This document shows, one piece after another, positions 48,343 through 61,700 of a stretch of 64,000 nucleotides of DNA; the stretch's first letter is position 1; the number at the start of each line of letters is the position of its first letter. The stretch covers positions 91,644,501 to 91,708,500 of the forward strand of contig NC_135786.1 of assembly GCF_051106095.1 (NCBI RefSeq), in the 5' to 3' direction. The notes beneath the pieces were generated by a model. That model did not search any database and had not been told where the DNA came from. It worked only from the letters and a program-made list of their open reading frames with translations. This DNA is from Pogona vitticeps. Taxonomy: Eukaryota > Chordata > Lepidosauria > Squamata > Agamidae. The position numbers were made by a program, and so were the translations under genes.

Positions 48343-51300
48343 CAGACAAACTTGACTCTTTCATAAACCATGAAAAAAGGAACCTTCCAGGGAGGAGCTT
48401 CGTCGTGGTGAAGCCAGCAGCAGCTGGGAATAGCTCCCAGGGAAGCTGGAACTGATTCGGCCTAGATTCCCCTAGAAATGGGGGAGATTGAAGGGGAGGT
48501 CAGGAGAGACCTTTCTGTAGCAGTTGGTGAGCCACAGAAGGTAGAAGATTGGGCAGCAACTCGATTTTTCTCCCTTCTGGAAATTCACAGTAAACTATGG
48601 CAAGTCCTTAAAGAAATGGGAATGCCTGACTACCTTATCTATCTCCTAAGAAAACCTATACACGGGACAGGAAGCAACAGTTAGAACTGGATATGGAATA
48701 ACTGATTGGTTCAAAATTGGGAAAGGAGTACGACAAGGCTGGATATTGTCTCCCTGCTTATTTAACTTGTATGCAGAATACATCATGCGAAAGGCCAGAC
48801 TGGATGAATCCCAAGCCAGAATGTGGATTGCTTGAAGAAGTATCAACAACCTCCGATATGCAGATGATACCACTCTGATGGCAGAAAGTGAGGGGGAATT
48901 AAAGAACTTCTTGATGAGGGTGAAAGAGGAGAGTGCAAAAAATGGTCTGAAGCTCAACATCAAAAACAAAAACAAAAACTAAGATCATGGCCCCATCACC
49001 TTCTGACAAATAGAAGGGGAAGATACTGAGGCAGTGAGCAATTTTACCTTCTTGGGCTCCATGATCACTGTAGATGGTGACAGCAGCCATGAAATTAAAA
49101 GATGCCTGCTTCTTGGGAGGAAAGCGATGACAAACCTAGAAGGCATATTAAAAAGCAGGGACACCATCTTGCTGACAAAGGTCTGCATAGTCAAAGCTAT
49201 GGTTTTTCTAGTACCGATGTATGGAAGTGAGAGCTGGACCATAAAGAAGGCTGACTGCCGAAGAATTGATGCTTTTGAATTGTGGTGCAGGAAGGAGACT
49301 CTTGAGAGTCCCCTGGACTGCAAGGAGATCAAACCTATCCATTCTGAAGGAAGTTAACCCTGAATGCTCACTGAGGAACAAATCCTGAAGCTGAGTCTCC
49401 AATACTTTGGCCACCTCATGAGAAGAGAAGACTCCCTGGAAAAGGCCCTGATGTTGGGAAAGTGTGAAGCCAAGAGGAGAAGGGGACGACAGAGGACGAG
49501 ATGGATGGACAGTGTCATTGAAGCTACCAACATGAATTTGACCAAACTCTGGGAGGCTGTAGAAGCTTTGGCGTGCTCTTGTCCATCGGGTCACAAAGAG
49601 TCGGACACAACTAAACGACTAAACATCTAAACATCAAATAGCACATATTCACTGCTCTAATACACAACATTTTTTCACTTCCTCAGTCACTTTACAGAGC
49701 TGGAGAAGTGGTTAATATGCCAATAGTGTGAAGTGGCTCTCTTCATGGTATTGCCAAATTAAAAGAGGAAGACTTGCTTTGGTTCATTTCCAGCAATCAC
49801 ATGCACTGGAAATGGAATAAAACAGAGCAATCCTAGCAGTACCAAAAAAAGTAGAAGACCCTGACAGAGGCCAGAAAGGTGTAGGCAGGAATACTCTGGA
49901 GGTGGGCTGGTTTTCTCCAGCAAAGACATTGTCTGATTGCCATGTTTAGAAGCAAACCAGCCCATCCCTGCAGCAGACCAAACAGCAGGTTAAACCCCTA
50001 TGTATTCTGCCTTTGTGAATGCTGCTTATTATGTAGCCAGAACAGGGTGTGAACACAAGTGCACCCGTGGGGGCGTCAACAATCTCAGGAAACCCAAGAT
50101 TTGCAGAAGTATTGAGAGAGAGATTCAGAAATGGAATTCTGCCTGAAAAATTGGTCCCTGACTAAAATAGTTCAGAACAGATTAAGTATGTTCCATGGCC
50201 ATTGAATTATATCAGTCTATTGACAAGGAAAACTGGGTGGGAAGTGAAAACAGAAGAGAGTTACCTGGGTGAGATCATGGATAGTTGGCTAGAATCCTTG
50301 ACCAAGAGCATTCCACACTACAGGACTTTGTTGTCTCTGTTCCTTTTACCAAGGATATCAACCCTTCGGAATGTCGTCTTTGGAAAAACCATTGTCCCTA
50401 GTTCTCTTTTGGGCGCAGTGAAGAAGTGTTTCAACCTTTGTCACTATGCTCACACATGTACTAATGTTCTTTATAGTTCAGCCCCTTTTGAAGATCTCTA
50501 GTACTGCTCTGTTTTGGGCTGGAGGCTTCATGTAACCTCCACAGATATAGAGCATGTTCAAGTAAACTCTTGTTCACATATTCCATCCCTTTAGGACTTG
50601 GATAGTAACTTTCTATTACAGGCAAAACTAGATTCACTATGGGATTAAAATTTCAAAACATGATAACTGCTGTGATAGTTTATGTGCCATATGTAAGAAG
50701 TCAGTAAAGGATAAGCTGTTGCTAAATAAATTGATATACCTTGGAGCAGATGGAGACTAGCCTTCCTTAATAAGGTTCCTCAGTCAGAGATGTTAAATGT
50801 AAATGGATATGTCATTATCGGAGACTACAGAAACAAGTCTTGTGCTAGGTTGAGGAGTTGTAGACTGTGATAGCTATATATGTCTTTCATGTTACAACAG
50901 TTGTGATTCACTAGTTAGTCCTAGTACTGATCGTTAGATTAGAAACAAGATACAGCCAGTGATAAAGACAATCAGACTACAGCAGTAGACATGCTGGCAA
51001 AGAAACTGAAAGTACAAGGGGAACAACCAGCACTTAGGTTTTTGGAACACAATTAGAAGATGTTCACTAATCCATTTTAATTCATTTCTCAAGTCACTGA
51101 GCAAGCTGATACCGGAAGCAAGCTGGTTAAGCGACGCCAGCGATCAAAACCAACTAGGAAAGTTAGGCAGTTACAGATGAGGACAATTCGACATCAGCAT
51201 GACCCAGAGCCTTCGCCTGTGACTCAAGCATCAAACATAACTCCAGCAACTGAAACAATAACAAAAGTAAGTAGCATCTGAATGGAGCAGCTCCTAAACA

Positions 51301-54300
51301 GGTGGACATTAGTTTTGGCAATGACTTTTATGCTATTAGACAACTCACAATATAAGACAATTAGCACATAAGGCTAAATTGTGGTTGACCATTATGACAG
51401 TGAGATGGAATAAGACTTCAGCTTATGCACATGCCCTTCTCGCCTGCTGCTTTTTCTTCCAGCACAGTTGAAAGAAATAGATTGGAAGTGTCTGTTTCTG
51501 TTGTACATTAACCATCGTTAATCTGTCATCTGATCCCAATGAACTGTAATTAATTGTACTTGCCAGAGCAATGAGGGTACTGATTAAGACGAAGAATACT
51601 TCCAACTTGTTGTTTGCTGGAAAATTTCTTGAAATAATGTTTGTTGTGGGTTTTTTGGGCTCTTTGGCCGTGTTCTGAAGGTTGTTCTTCCTAACGTTTT
51701 GCCAGTCTCTGTGGCCGGCATCTTCAGAGGATAGCACTCTGTGCTCTGGTGTAATTGGCTTTGGGAGTGCAGTATTTATGGCTGTAGGATAGGCTTTTGT
51801 CTTTTTCTGTAGATGGGTGATTAGTGTGTATTGTTGTGCTAAGGAGAAGAGATTATCTGTTCCTGTGGTTGATGGATGTCATTAGCTGGTCTTTTGTGTG
51901 TAGTGATCCCCTGTCCTTGTGGCTGGGTAGAGTTCGTTGACCTTTTGCACACTATTTTTGAGAGCTGGGAGCCAAGTTTTGTTGAGTTTCACACTTTCCT
52001 CTTTTTTGTTGAAGTTTTGCTGGTGCTTGTGGATTTCAATGGCTTCCCTGTGCAGTCTGACGTAATGACTGCTGGCATTGTCCAGTATTTCAGTATTTTG
52101 GAATAGAGTTTCACGTCCAGTTTGTGTCAGGGCATGTTCAGCTACTGCAGATTTTTCTGGTTGTTTTAGTCTGCAATGTCTCCCATGTTCTTTGATTCTG
52201 GTGTGGATGCTTCGTTTTGTGCTTCCAATATATACCTGGCCACAACTGCAAGGTATCCGGTATACTCCTGCAGTGGTGAGGGGGTCCCTTCTGTCCTTTG
52301 CTGACCGTAACATTTGTTGTATTTTTGTGGTGGGCTTGAATACTATTTGTAGGCTGTGTTTTTTCAAAAGTTTCCCCATGCGGTCCGTGACCCCTTTGAT
52401 ATATGGCAGAAATACTTTATTTGTGGGTGGCTGTTTTTCTTCTTCAGTTCGGTGTTGTTTTCTTGGTTTGATGGCTCTTGTGATTTCATTTTTGGAGTAG
52501 CCATTTGCCTATAGGGCCCAATTCAGATGGTTGAGTTCAGTGCTAAGAAACTGAGCTTCACAGTTTGGATTTGCACGGTCTACCAGTGTTTTGATTATGC
52601 CTCTTTCTTACTGTGAGTGGTGGGTGTTCTTCCTAACGTTTCGCCATAAGGTTATTATCTTCAGTGCAATCTATTTTATCTTTCACTTGAGCAATCCTAT
52701 TTATTCTGTGAGAAGGGCCCACACAAGTCTTTAGATCATCAGTTTATTTAAGATTGTTTACCCATGAGTAAGGAGGCGACAGCAGCAGGCTCAAGGCAGT
52801 GGTACCGGCATGAGGGGAAAATATTGGTTAGGAAGAGAGACGGGCAATAACCTCCCTTTTTCTTGTGTTTCTTCTCGGGATTCTGCTGGGGCTGCATTGC
52901 CTTGTGGGGGCAGAGCTCATGGGGTCAACATAGCCCCCTTCCCCACCTTTTCTTGCAGCCTTCATTCAGTGAAGTGCAGTGACTATCCTTTTGTTGTTGT
53001 TGTTAAATCAAGTAAGAGGCATATCTGAAGAGCAGTGCATCAACCGAGCATGGTATTAGAATTGTGCTGCATCAGTTAGGGAAATATTTTCAAAAATAAG
53101 ATGAAAACAGAGGAAAGGGTTTCTTCCATCCTCCCTTTTAGTGTAACAACTTATCTATTACATCAAAGGATTGTCGCCTCTGATAATACCCACCTACAGC
53201 TCCATTTGGGGGCAAACAGGCTACACAACAGAATAATTAGGAGCACTTAGAATCATGCCCCCCCCAAAAAAACAGAAGCCCCTGGCCCTGTACCAGAAAG
53301 GAGAGGGGTGGCTCTTAAAGGGGCAAGATGGGTCTGTCTAAGTAAAAATATGTGCCAATCAAGCATTTTGGTTCAAATCAAACTGCATCAACAGCAGTCC
53401 AGATACTGATATATGTACCTGTCTGGAGGGGTCCTAAGTGGGTATAGGACACAAATGGGCTTTGAAAGATTGCAGGCCAGTGTCTAAAAATCTCAGAAAG
53501 TATCTCATTCTGTGGAATGTGAAAAGTACTGGTTCCATAAAGATACCTCAGGTCCATCTGAACCATAGTTAGATTAAAGGTTGCTGTTTTGTTCCAAAGG
53601 TTTCTAAAACAAATGTTGCAATTCCCTACTTTATTGAAACCTGTGCTTCTCTGTTGGAAAAGGGTGTGAAAAGGAAGGCCGACACTACGACTGCAAACAT
53701 CCCAGCAAGCAGTGAATCCTCTCCAGCACCCAATGAACCCAAAATTGCAAAGACCTCCTCCAGAGAAGAGTGTGAAGAATCCCTGTTGAAAAGAGGCCCA
53801 CCAGGCTCCTGGCAATCACTGGAACCCATAAAAAACGTAAAGCTAACAGAACCACTAAAATACTGTAACGAGATCCTTACAGAAATGTTTTCAAAACAGC
53901 ATGCTTCATATGCTTGGCCTTTTTATGAAGCAGTAGATGTTACAACCTTGGGACTTGAAGATTATCATGATATTATTAAATGTCCTATGGATCTTGGAAC
54001 TATTAAAGTAAGTGGCTTGGGCATAGAAAATATAGTTCATCTCCTATCAAACCCTCTGATACACCTGTCCCCGCTCACATTTCTCTATTCTCCCAGTCTT
54101 GTACATTGATTGTACCTTCTCTGTAGGACCCATCATGAGATTTCTTTGTTCTGCTACTAGTCTGATGAACTGTGCAATTATTATAACACAGTACAGAACA
54201 GTAAACAAATCCACCATGCAAGTAGGTAGACAGGGTGTTAAAGTGATTCTCTGAACCACCCAGATTGGAGACTACATCTTAAAAAGTGGGCTATATTATA

Positions 54301-57300
54301 AGACCTCAGAATGTAAAACAACAACAAAAGCTACTAAAAACACACCAGCTCATTGATTATAGATGTATTAAGGCATGGTTTGCCTTGCTGAAAATTCTCT
54401 TACTTATTGTCAGTTTCAGCAAAGTCAAGAAATGAAGTTTTTTCCATGACCCTCACATTTAAGGCTCTTAGGTGCGCTGCACGTTTTTCTTATTTCCTGT
54501 TCTGTGCAAAAGCCAACAGATCCTTGCACACAGGAAAGTAAATGTCAGTAAGAAGTCTGGATTACTCCTTCTTCCCAAAATGCTAGCAATTTACCTGCAG
54601 GTTCTTTATTTGTTTGCATTCAAACAAATAACATCCCATAGCTTAGGAAAGTCACCTTTTGGACTATAACCTCCAGAAAACCCCAGCATATGTGGGTTCC
54701 TTTTTTGCCCCCCCCCCAAAAAAAAAATAAATTCTCTGAACTCTACCAGGAATTGAGATATTGTGGTATTGTAGATGAGAGGGTATGGGTGAATCATAAT
54801 GGGTTTTGATAGCCGATGCCTGTTGGAGAAACAAGTAGATTTTGTAGGTCTTTTCAAAGAAGATATGTGCTAGTTACACACAATTAGGCAAGATACAGAT
54901 CTGTAATGGATAAATAAGATGTACTTCATGAAACAAGTATTGTTGTGGAAAAGCATTAGAACTTAAAATACAGGCAGGTTTATGGGCCAATAATAAGTTA
55001 AACCTCTGATCTTAGAATAATTACATGCATAGTATTTAAATGGTTGGTCTTGGTTGCACCGCATCAAATGTGAATCCCAGAATTCTTATTTCCTTCTCTG
55101 ATTCACAGAAGAAAATGGAAAACTATGAATATAAAGACACGCAAGAGTTTGCTGCTGATGTTAGGCTAATGTTTATGAACTGCTATAGATACAACTCTCC
55201 AGACCAGGAGGTCGTGACAATGGCAAGGAAACTTCAGGTAAATGGGTAGTTGACAGTAAAATATGCATTTAAAAACATAATAGTAGTTCTACTGAGTCTG
55301 ACCAAAGGCCTACCTAATCCAGCATTCTGGTCAGTCATGAATGTAATAGCATCCTCATCCTCCCTGAAATCCTAGTAAGGGTACAGTGACTTGATGCAGC
55401 ATATGGTCTTGTGTCCATGTTCTACAGCTGCTAAGTATGGCTGAAAGAACCGATGGCCCTTCAGATGCTGCTGGCCTGCAACTCCCATCAGCTCTCGTCA
55501 CCACAATTAATGGGAAGGGCAGATGACAGGAGTCACGGGCTAACAAAATCTAGCAGGCCACACATTTCCCATCCCTGTTCTAAAGTAAACTCACCTTTTA
55601 AACATGGATAATTTTTAAAAGCCACCTCACTTTCTTCTCTTAAGGATGTATTTGAGATGCAGTTTGCCAAAATTCCAGATGAGCCAGCTTCACATAGGCC
55701 TCTGCTGCCCTCGACTACAAGGACCACGGTGTCTACTTCCAGCGAAAGCAGCAGTGAGGCTTCCTCTGAGGACTCAGAAGAAGAAAGGGCAAGACGTCTC
55801 GCAGAGCTCCAGGATCAAGTAAGTGGCAGTGTTCATGTTCTTACCAAACTCTTGAGTGCTGTTGTTGTGGTAGGAGTCAAGTGGTGTGTGAGAGAGAAGT
55901 GCTACTGCCCCCTCCCTGAATGTTTTAAAGGGGAGCTAATGGTGCTTCTCTTTCTTTCTTAGCTGCAAAGATGCTATTAAGCACACAGAGAGATTTCCAC
56001 CATCCATTATTCTAGATAGTTTATCACAAACAAAGATTAAACAATTAATATTAGATAAAAAGACCAATGAAACCACAAGTACAGGCTATGTATGCATACT
56101 AGAATTCTTTCCTTCTCTTTTCTGCTTAACCAATGTAATGTCTTAGATCTACCCAATGAGTAAGGAAATAGTGTGTTCTCTACAATCTTTGTTAGCTGAT
56201 GCTGATGGAAAAGCAAGTCTTCTGTAGCTAGCTAGCTTGCTTGTCAATTAGAGCAGTTGCTTTATTTTATTGGCTACAATCCATAACTTGGTGTTGGAAA
56301 CTGGCTTATGACTGCACACCGTGATGAATTAACTGTCAAGAGTGTGAATGGAGGCAGGTCTACCACAGTTAACCACAAAGAGAAGTTCTGTTGCTTTGAT
56401 TTCAAATTAGGCACCTGCATGGATAGAACTGAGATGGAAATGCTTCAGTATTTTAAACATTATGTTACTCACAAATAAGGTGCTATCAAGTTGCTTACCT
56501 TCCTAAAATAAATAAATCAATAGATGTAGAAAAAGATCTGCATCACTCTCCCTTTTAGACAAAAATGCTAGTTTTTTTTTCATATTTTATTTTAGTTAAA
56601 TCTTTGGTAGAGTCATAGAACTCAACTTAAAAAATGCATGCAAATATTTTGTATTGACCAGTAGATTTCCTTGTTTGTTTGTTTGTTTGTTTGTTTGTAA
56701 TAGCTTAAAGCTGTTCATCAGCAATTGCAAGCTTTGGCTAAAACAGCCTTACCCAGACTGAAAAAGAAGAAGAAAGGGAGATCTAAGAAGGAGAAAAGGA
56801 GTAGCAAAGTCAAAAACAAGTCTGGGAATCAAAAGAAGAGAAGGATGAAGCAAATGAAGAAGCTGACGAAGAAAATGTCTTTGAACATGTAAGATTGCTT
56901 GTGTGTGTGAAATGGTGCTCAAAGCTCTTGGCACTGTGATTAACTCATTTTTAGTTTTTCTTTTGCAGTCGTTCAAAGAAAATCAAGCAGCAAGAGGAGG
57001 CAGCATACCAGTCTGAAAATGATGATAATGCCAAGCCTATGAGTTATGATGAAAAGAGGCAGTTAAGTCTGGACATAAATAAGCTCCCTGGAGAAAAACT
57101 TGGCAGAGTGGTCTGTATTATTCAGTCAAGGGAACCTTCACTGAGACACTCAAATCCCGATGAAATAGAAATAGACTTTGAAACTCTAAAAGCATCAACT
57201 TTAAGGGAACTGGAGAAATATGTAATGACTTGTTTGAGAAAAAGGCCCAAGAAATATTATGGTGTGTATGTATGTAATGTACACAAAAACGCATTGATCT

Positions 57301-58761
57301 TTTTCTAAAGGATTTCTTGGGTTATCCGGCTCCTCATATTTTATTTTTCATTCCTCTCCCATGTGCAGTGAAAAAATCAACAGAAGAACTTAATTTTGAG
57401 AAGAAACAAGAATTAGAAAGGAGACTGGTAGATGTCAATGGACAGCTCAACTCTCAAAAGCAAAGTGCTACATGTACGTGAATGCTATATGTTGAAATAC
57501 AGACTGCAAACTAATTGCATGGAGTTCTTATAAAGAGAATAGATGCTGCAATCATATTTGTAAACTTCTCCAGTAACAGGATTGACTGAAAAGAAAATAG
57601 GGACAAGAGTTTCACATTTGCAGGACTTTCAGTCTCAGAAGTCACCTAAAATCTTCCAGGCAGACTTTTGAGGCAGGAAGAGAAGAAAGAAGGCAAAAGA
57701 AAGGTCTTTTTATTGCCATGATCTGTTTCACTACATGTGTTTTTGTTGGCACACAGAAGGGAACACCACCTGAGTCACACACTGCTGGTGGGAGGTCACT
57801 TCACTGTTTCACGGGAAAGGTAATTTCTCTACTTATTAGATTTAATAGGGTGGTTAAAGGTTCCCCATGACAATTTTTGTCCAGTCGTGTTCGACTCTAG
57901 GGGGCGGTGCTCATCCCCATTTCCAAGCCATAGAGCCAGCGTTTGTCCAAAGACAATCTTCTGTGGTCACATGGCCAGTGCGACTTAGACACGAAACGCT
58001 GTTACCTTCCCACCGAAGTGGTCCCTATTTATCTACTTGCATTTGCATGCTTTCGAACCGCTAGGTTGGCGGGAGCTGGGACAAGCGACGGGCGCTCACT
58101 CCGTCGCGTGGATTCGATCTTACGACTGCTTGGTCTTCTGACCCTGCAGCACAGGCTTCTGTGGTTTAGCCCACAGCGCCACCACGTCCCTATATTTAAT
58201 AGGGTGAGCCTCTCAATAAATTCCCATGAGCAGCGAGGTGACTCCTAGCAAGCAGTACAACTGAGAGGCATTCCCTCCTCCTTCCCAGCCAGAACACTTG
58301 TAGTGAATCAGACAATGTCAGCAGGAAGACCTTCTTTGACTTCTTCTTAGAATGATTTTTTTAAAAAAAAATCATCCTCAACAAGGAACATGGAAATAGG
58401 AGAAATGTACTTTCTGGCAACTCAAACAAAAGGGCCAGTTATGGCACTGCTTGTTTTCTCTTCCCCACTCCTAAGACAAATGTTTATTCAGTTTTCCTCC
58501 ATGTCCTACAGCTGAAAGTTATCCGATACCAAAAACGATTGGAGGGCCAAGCCGGCTAAGTGAAAGCAGTAGTAGTACCAGCAGTAGCACTTCTTCTGAT
58601 TCTGAGAGTATCAGCAATGATTCCAGCTCCTCTGACAGCAGCGACTCTGAATCAGGTTTGGGTGGCCCTCCTCCTCTCCTCCCTGTCTCCTTTTTCCATT
58701 TGTTAATAACCGTCTTCAGTGAACAGAGCTGGCAAACCTGTTACACTGAGACTTCTTCCAG

Positions 58762-58795
<34 letters not shown>

Positions 58796-61700
58796 TGTTA
58801 TTTTGCTTGGAGAGCTAAGCCAATGCTAATGATTTCTAGGTGAACTTCATTTCCATTTCCCACCTCTGGTTTTTGCTACCAGCAATAAATTAATTGCTGC
58901 CAAAAAAACACATGAAATGCGGGTGAGGTGGCATCTTTTGCAGCAAAAGTAATCTTAAGCATCTTTATTGCAGCAAAAGTAAACACATACACATATAGCA
59001 AGAGGACTAAAAAAGTACATTGCATGAAAGATACCAAATCTGGTTGTGCAGCAGTGGCCTTGAAGAGAGAACTACAGAGTACTGGGAGCTGAGCATTTAA
59101 TCACTTACAGTGCTACCAGTTTCATACACTTGACTTTTTTCTACTCTGTGCAACATCTTAAACTATCCCCGGACTTGTTAATATGAAATCTGCCCAGTGA
59201 ATGCCTGACCTCCATTTGACAAGGCACCATAAGCTTCAAACAGGAAAATCTAAAGGCCAACCCCTTACAGAAAAGGGAAAGGACAGCCCAAAATTCATAG
59301 CTGAACTTCATGTTTGCAATAGTGGAGGATGTTGTTACTACACAGCAAAGAAAATGTGAATTAACTTTCATTCTGTTGCTGTGAAGTCACACCCAGACGT
59401 TCTGTTCTCTTTGATATAAGTGGCCACACAGGCAAAGAAGCAAGAGCCCTCTAATTACAGTTCTGCTCCGGTTCCATTGAAGCTACTATAGGTGGTGTGG
59501 TTCAAAGGAACTGCCTCTGAGAAGGCTTTTCCTTCCCCAATTACCAATTTTCTTATCTTGCCAACTGGGGAGCTACTTAAACTATAAAACAAATAAATAA
59601 ATAGCTCTGCTGACTCAGGAGAAGCTGTAAAAAAAGAAAGAAAAGACGTGTCTTAGGAGAGAGGCTTTGCAGAGAAAGCTCCTAGCTCATGAGGTAAGAG
59701 AGAAGGTTCTTTGCCAAAGCAACACTCTCTTTGTGTGTGTTTGTGTGTTCGATTGGTCTTTCCTGTCTACACTGGTCCTGTCTACCATCTATATTAATGT
59801 ATGGGCTAATCTTTTTAAAGAGATAGGTGTATGAATTATGGGCCATAACCTTAATGGCAGAGATGACAAGTACCAGTCATGTGTTTCTGACTGTGTTGTT
59901 TCTTGAGGTCAGAAAGGGCTTTAAACAGAAGAATAGAAAAGATGTATGAAGGACTAACTGCAGATACCACAAACAGTGCATTCGTTTGGAGAGCAGCATT
60001 TATGTCCATGATATAAACATCTCAGTTTCTCCATCTTTCCACAGAGATATGCTTAAAACAAAATGGAAATAGGAAAAAGGATTTAGTTTGGAGACAGCAA
60101 CTCAAGGTAATTTCTCCTCATTCGAAGCGGTAATTTCACAATTTTGCTCCCATTTTGCTTTTTCTATATTGTCCCCTACCTAATTTCATCTTAGGGCAGG
60201 GTGATGGAGGGGCAAGGAGCAACCACCCAAAAAATGGTGGAGAACTTTTGGAAATTATCTGGCAAAGTGGTCTTCTATTTCTAAGCAAATCAGGGAAGGA
60301 AACCAGAATGTGTTGTAGGTAATTTGAGAACTTTTGGTCCATGTCTTGTTGCCATTCTTGAGGGTCCAGCATCTTTCCCGGGCCTTTCCAATGCAACATT
60401 TTCATACACTTATTGGTGATACATTTTATCTCTACTGCAGTTGCTTATATTGCAGCTGCTCCCCTGTAAGTCCTACAGTAGGCATGAGGGCGGGCAGCTG
60501 TGTGTGGGGGGGTAAAATTAATGTCGTTTAGTAACTTGCAGTCAATTTCTCCATGAAAGAGACTTCAACTTCTCATTTGAGGGCCTTTAGAATGTCATTT
60601 GGTTATATTTCTGAACTTTCCATACCATTGCAAGATAGCCAACGGTGCTGCATTTCCTCATTCTGTAGCCTTCTTGGCTGCCCACACATCTTGATCTAAA
60701 AACAAACAAACAAAAAATAGCTTTGTGGGAGGAACTACCATATGACACCTTCCCCTGAGGCCCTGGGCCTTAATTGCAGTACAGGAAGCAGGGAAGGATG
60801 CTGGCTGTCACAGAGATGATTGTTCAATTATAGAGAACCACTCATGTTCCTCTGCTACCTTATGAAAGCGTGAGTATTCTGAATCTTGCCCATGAACATT
60901 CCTCCAAAATTATGCATCCTTTAAAATTTAGTTTCTATCAGATTGAAGGGGTAGGTTTGAAATACAGACTTTAATATGATGAATTGAAAAATGTGTCTAG
61001 AAAATGTCAATGGCCTTTTAAATTTATTTTCCCATCAGCTGCCATTGCTTCGCCCCAGGATGTCTTGCACGATTGTTCCCCGAATTCGGGCCCTTTCACC
61101 TGCGAATGTGCCGTCTCAAACATCGCCAGAAACAAGGTTCCAACAGCAGACACTGCAACATCCCCAACATTTGCAGCAGAGCCTTCTTAAACACCAAGAG
61201 CAAAGCATCCTCTCTCCTGCAGGTAAACTTTGCGCAGAAAATGGAGTGGCTCATTAGTAGGATTCTCTCAGTTGGCCCAACTACATTGTTAAAGATGCGC
61301 TGTAATACCAATAAAGAAAAATGAGTGGGAAGGTGGAAATAATATATAATGACTAAATCCTTTTACTCACATGCTCCAACGTAAGTCAAATGGTGTACAG
61401 TATATCTCAGTGGTGAATTGATGCTAGTTACACAGTCACCATTTTTATTTTTTATTATGCACTCTAAGGGTTCAACTACACAATATGGGAAATGCTAATT
61501 CACTTGCATTCACTTGCTGTGAAGTTGCAGCAGGAAATTCAGGTCTGTATGATTCAGGTGGCCACTAGAGATGGGGGCTTTATATTCATATATGAATACA
61601 AAGCCTGTGGGCATAGGTGGTCAGCTTGATAAACACCCATCCCCAGGACCTGCAGGACCACTCACCGCATAGTGTGTGTGGCCAGCATCATCTTTTGCAT

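Larger units (their letters stand above)
46338..49696. repeat. Foldback element split by a BovB insertion
   Basis: Left part 46,338-46,547 and right part 49,651-49,696 rejoin when the BovB and one TSD copy are removed. AAGTGTGTATTAGAGCAG (left) is complementary to CTGCTCTAATACACA (right), and CTTTAAAAACAGCATTAGGT (46,410-46,429) is complementary to ACCTAATCCTGTTTTTAAAG (46,511-46,530) with one mismatch. No clear terminal duplication was found for the foldback itself. Confidence 0.75.
51643..52670 (-). mobile_element. Penelope-like element with GIY-YIG endonuclease, BRDT intron 4
   Basis: The minus-strand frame 51,882-52,379 contains [20 protein letters not shown] and then [12 protein letters not shown], the PLE GIY-YIG nuclease; upstream wording [15 protein letters not shown] continues the element to about 52,560. 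The 3' end carries AACAAACATTATTT-flanked TTGTTGTGGGTTTTTTGGGC. Hammerhead-like motifs lie on both sides (51,696-51,727 and 52,638-52,664). The reverse transcriptase is not present. It is an inactive fossil, of a different lineage from 8,880-9,186. Confidence 0.85.
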
